Shown here: in pieces, positions 60,458 through 64,000 of the stretch
Numbering within the stretch: the first letter of the stretch is position 1
Layout of the letters: every line of letters starts with the position of its first letter
Source of the DNA: Drosophila miranda
Lineage: Eukaryota > Arthropoda > Insecta > Diptera > Drosophilidae
NCBI RefSeq assembly: GCF_003369915.1
Contig: NC_046677.1
Location: 14,260,001 to 14,324,000 of the forward strand
Length of the DNA: 64,000 nucleotides
Direction: 5' to 3'
Notes under the pieces: model-generated
What the model was told of the DNA's origin: nothing
Databases searched by the model: none
The model's input: the letters and a program-made list of their open reading frames with translations, nothing else
Position numbers and translations under genes: made by a program

Positions 60458-62481
60458 TGTATATATCAATATCCTGCTCATCTATCAATATGTACTACAT
60501 ACATACATACATATGTATGTATATATGTAGATGCGCCTTAGTTGGGTTGTTTGTCTGAAATTGACATCCCATGCAGGAGCTCCCATTTTGGTCTTTATCA
60601 TTGAACATGGCCGACAGAGTTGCCTTTTGTTTCGACCTGCTCCTCCTCATCGGCCATCGACTCATGGGATGGATGGACCCCGGACCGGGGTCGGAGTCGG
60701 GCCGAGATTTTATGTTCGCATACATTTTGAGCGCTTTATTGTTTGTCCAATTTCGTGCAACATCGCCTGTGCCCAAGCCCAGGCCCAGGCCCAGGCCTGG
60801 CCCAGCCTGAGAGAGAGTAATCGAGTATCCGTTGTCTGTCGCACGCTGAAGAGAGAGGAGAAGAGTCCTTTCCGTGGCCGCCCTATGGCAGATAGGTGTT
60901 AATCTAATAACTGTCAAATGCAGGATGTTGGTAGGGAAATTGCTGCTAACTAACTAACTCGTGTGCAGGGAATAACAAATTGTATTCAGATGTGATCAGC
61001 ACTCTGTGGGGCTCAGCTAAAGGGCTTGGGGCACATCTGCTTATATTTCCATTATTTAGTTTTTCAAAGCTTGTCACATTCATAAATCCCATATGCATGG
61101 GCTTTAACATGACTTAGATGCTACTTTAGATAGAGATTTGTTGCTAATTGCAATTGTAATTATAATCATATACAGCTCAAAGTCAAAGATGTATTGTACT
61201 GAAAATACAGTGATAGTGAAGCTGGGACGATAGAGGGCCAATACGCCAGCCAACCTAGGGGTCACTCCTCTGGGCATCCATTCAAAGTTCAAGCTTCTTT
61301 CACCATTTATAATGGCTTTCACTATGTTTATTTGGAACAACTGCGCCGCCGGCAGCGTACGAATAATTTCTGCATCGCTAAAACCCCATAAAATCAACAA
61401 CATTGAGACATACAGCTACAGCCCTGCCAACTGGCTTGCAGGAGCAGTCGAGCATTAAATGGCCGCAAGAGAGGCGACTATTGAGGAGCGGAGCAGCATA
61501 TCTATCCCATGTGAATGGAGGATGGCTGATGGGGGATGGCGGCGACATATAAAAGTATCTCCTCTAACATTTTTATGAGTCGTAAATCGAAGCGATAAAA
61601 ATCACAAAAAATAAGAAAAGCTAACACAAAAACAGCCCCAGCCTGCAAATACTTACGACCAGAGAGAGCGGTCAGTCAGTCTAGACTCTAGACTGGGCCA
61701 GAACGAACGAGGGCCGGGCCTGGACCACGCCGGGTTCCACGTCGTTTCTCTCATAAGTCACACGATAAATTCTGCAACATTGCGCTAATGACAACAGCAG
61801 TTCCAGGAAGTTCATTATTGTCAGTGATTAATGCGCGAGAGGCGCAGATGGATGCAACCCGGCACGAGCTCTGCCTAGGGATGATGGGGATCCGTGATGA
61901 AACATCCATTTTAAAATTCATCAGATACCGATGTCGCTCACAAAGTCTACATCAATAAACATGTTAAAACTATCCTCAATTAAGATTGTGGTTGTTCCTG
62001 AGACATGGCGATCAGCGGCTCTCTAAAGTGTCTTCAAGTAAAGAAGTACGACTGAAAACTCGTGTATTATCTGTAAAAAAAACTGATATGGAGTGGAAAC
62101 GACATTGATCGTTGGAAACAGTGCATTTTCTTGAAAACTCTCTTGACTGGATACAATTTTCATGTACATATGTATGTGTTCGTGGTCCTGGTCTGTTCAC
62201 AGAAATCCTGTCCATCGTATCCTGCTGAATATCGGCGTCTTCTTTGCCATCCCTAGCTCTGAAACGAGCTCTGGCCACATAAGTTAGCTGTTGCTGTCAG
62301 TTGGCCCAAACTGCCTTCGCCGGTAGCTGGGAGTAAAAACGGAGAAAAGTGCAGTAGGCAGAAATGCCACAGGCCCTAGCCCCAGCTCCAGCCTGGGACC
62401 GGACGACGAGTTGTTGGCATCCCGGAATGTCACTCAGTCCGTCAGTTAGCCAGTTCGGGAAGTGCACTGTCGGCTGCCAAA

Positions 62482-62736
62482 ATGATTAGCGCGTTGATTG
62501 CCAGGCGATTGGAGCTCCAAGCTAGAATTTGTGCTTCCTCAACAGCGTTTGACTTGCCAACTCTCTCAGATCGAAAGCACCTCCCTTTAGTCCTTTTGTC
62601 TCTTCAGACATACATAGATATGTATGCAGTGCTAAGCGGCATTGACAACGGCACGCACACATCGTTTGACAAAGGAGAAGCACGGCTCGGCGGGGTTCGA
62701 GAAGACCCTTGTGATGGTTCAATGTACGACAAGTGA
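62482..62736 (+). CDS. Possible small ORF or first coding exon (84 codons)
   Basis: The ATG sits in CTGCCAAAATGATTAGC, close to the fly start consensus CAAAATG. A start-like CACTCAGTCCGTCAGTTAG lies about 45 bp upstream, so the layout is that of a real mRNA start. The frame reads MISALIARRLELQ and continues 84 codons, but codon use later is not GC-ending and I see no domain. It could be only the first codons of a spliced gene, or chance. Confidence 0.25.
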   Translation: MISALIARRLELQARICASSTAFDLPTLSDRKHLPLVLLSLQTYIDMYAVLSGIDNGTHTSFDKGEARLGGVREDPCDGSMYDK

Positions 62737-63219
62737 AATTAATTTCAAACAATGCAGTAAGCTGTGAAGACAACAAAACAGGAGCTCGGAAGAAAAAGAA
62801 GCTAAAGCCCCACGACAGCAAAAGCAAATTAAATAAAAATTCCAACATGAACGCTGATAGCAATAGCAGAGCCGGAACCAGAGAGCTTCCGGAGGAGCAA
62901 GTTTCGCTCTCCACATGACAGACTCAATCTACGTGCCCCGAGTCGATGAGTAAGCCAGGCCCAGGCCAGGGCCAGGCTACCGCCAGGAGAAGGATACAGA
63001 GAACGAAAAAAGGCAAACCAAACTTGTCGAAAATTATTTCGTTTTAATTATGCCAAAGGGCGTTGTCAAAGGACGTGTCGAAATGTGTCGCCATTTTGCA
63101 TGCACTCAAAATGAAATCACGTCAACGATTTCTCCCAGGACCAGCACCCCCACAAGCACCACCATCATCCGCTCCTGGAGAGGTTGCCTACAACTTTTCG
63201 TTGTCATTATCAATTTGAG
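62737..63219. other. Non-coding interval
   Basis: Contains a short ATG frame of 23 codons (MNADSNSRAGTRELPEE) at 62,847 without support. Nothing else is seen. Confidence 0.4.
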
Positions 63220-63357
63220 TTAATTGCCGCAGCTATCGTGGGCGGAATGGGCTCCATTGCCGGTCGTGTTGTCGTCACTTCCGGTTTGGGGCGGGACGGC
63301 CTTGCCTGTCCCGGCCTCCTGGAGCTCCCAGACGACACGACGACGCATTGTCTGTGA
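63220..63357 (-). CDS. Candidate terminal coding exon of an unknown minus-strand gene
   Basis: On the minus strand a TTTTAAACAG acceptor precedes TCACAGACAATG, and the frame then runs 46 codons (SQTMRRRVVWELQE... ending HDSCGN) to TAA. Codons in this stretch are strongly GC-ending, as in true exons here and unlike the flanks. It may be the last exon of a gene whose other exons lie beyond 64,000, or a small protein starting at the internal ATG. No family is recognised. Confidence 0.4.
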   Translation of the reverse strand, partial: SQTMRRRVVWELQEAGTGKAVPPQTGSDDNTTGNGAHSAHDSCGN

Positions 63358-64000
63358 CTGTTTAAAAGCGTTTAGTCGAAATTTATTTGTATAACAAGCC
63401 AAAACGGCAGACACTTCCAGCACTGCAGGCGTGCGACAGAGAAGGCAGGAAGGATAGAGAGCGGAGATAGCCACAAGGAGAGGGAGGGGCCCGTTGAATT
63501 ATTGAATTAAGTTCTTGTTTGATTATAGCACAAATTTTGTCCAACCGACAGAAGTTTCGCCAAAGGAAAGAGCGTGCTGGTCGAACAGGTGTTGGAGCAC
63601 TAAGAATAGTGGAGTACAGTGCGTCTCAAAACTATTCGACACTTGGAGGATGTAGTTTCATCGGTAATATTTGGAATAAAACAACAGTCCTTATGTATCA
63701 GCTATCAATCGAATAAATAATGAAGGTGTTGGGTTACGCAGCTCGATATTAGCAACGATCCATAGATTGTAACCAGTGGTGCAGCAGTAAAGCAAATCCC
63801 TATTATTGTTTCATTTTTGCACTGCCCACTGTGCCACATTTTAGTGAAATTTAGTCTGGACCTAGCACTCACTTCTTTCACGTTTATTGGGAATAGCTCT
63901 TAAATCCGACACCGTTTTGAATCGAGCTAATCATCAATCGGACTCGTTATGCTCTCGTCATACTTTTCGCTATCCCTTCCGACTCTGTATCGCAGTATAC
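63358..64000. other. AT-rich edge of the window
   Basis: No coding frame is supported. It may be intron of the gene whose exon is at 63,220. Confidence 0.4.

Larger units (their letters stand above)
57923..62481. other. Large non-coding interval
   Basis: No gene with real coding character. It holds a GGTGA/GATGTGA pentamer tract (59,934-59,979), a GT repeat (60,069-60,100), a CATATA array (60,416-60,457) and a CCCAGG tract (60,774-60,797). Conserved-looking AT-rich blocks suggest regulatory DNA or introns of a gene outside the window. Confidence 0.45.

Noticed and set aside
61104-61403. A 99-codon ATG-started minus-strand frame with hydrophobic stretches
   Set aside because: AT-ending codons, no signal peptide pattern or domain, no promoter elements; likely chance in AT-rich DNA.
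1-64000. CRISPR arrays, bacterial operons, ribosome binding sites
   Set aside because: The DNA is from an animal nuclear genome; spaced palindromic repeats and prokaryotic signals are absent.

Overview
This window is insect nuclear DNA, almost certainly from a Drosophila species. The genes have short introns of about 60-80 bp with GTRAGT donors, strongly GC-ending codons in real exons, AT-rich intergenic DNA, Inr-like TCAGT starts and many short tandem repeats. The gene set (paxillin, a galactose-type C-type lectin, two more C-type lectins, an acyl-CoA oxidase 3) matches what I remember of the 37D region of D. melanogaster, that is Muller element B. The sequence looks like a more distant species, perhaps of the obscura group, but that is inference. 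No bacterial or viral genes were seen.

Layout. 1-5,200: non-coding. 5,205-5,825 (-): a secreted galactose-type C-type lectin. 8,000-23,534 (+): the Paxillin locus, with at least two alternative first coding exons (12,472 and 13,290), a possible third (8,126), a 5.3 kb intron and two mutually exclusive last exons (20,558 and 22,931). 23,535-27,688: gene-poor, with a decayed lectin fragment and an orphan promoter-like stretch. 27,689-29,273 (-): a TTC29-like TPR protein of cilia. 30,390-32,773 (+): a peroxisomal acyl-CoA oxidase ending in SKL. 33,634-36,410 and 38,365-40,635 (+): two tandem secreted low-complexity proteins with a shared C-terminal motif. The second is fondue-like and appears to use a 13-nt microexon. 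40,900-44,600: a graveyard of transposon relics (RAG1/Transib-like fragment, LINE reverse transcriptase, and a Tc1-type element with four internal/terminal direct repeats). 44,828-46,939 (-): an unrecognised secreted protein with an unresolved reading-frame question. 50,520-50,882 (-): a short membrane protein resembling mitoguardin. 52,430-52,988 (+) and 53,628-54,177 (-): a convergent lectin pair with different sugar-binding motifs. 56,807-57,922 (-): PACRG. 57,923-64,000: mostly non-coding, with a candidate last exon of a minus-strand gene at 63,220.

How the genes relate. There is no operon logic here. Paxillin is an integrin-adhesion scaffold. The lectins and the fondue-like protein are secreted hemolymph-type proteins (immunity and clotting). 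TTC29-like and PACRG both belong to axonemes. All spliced models were checked by hand for reading phase across each intron; none has been checked against transcripts.
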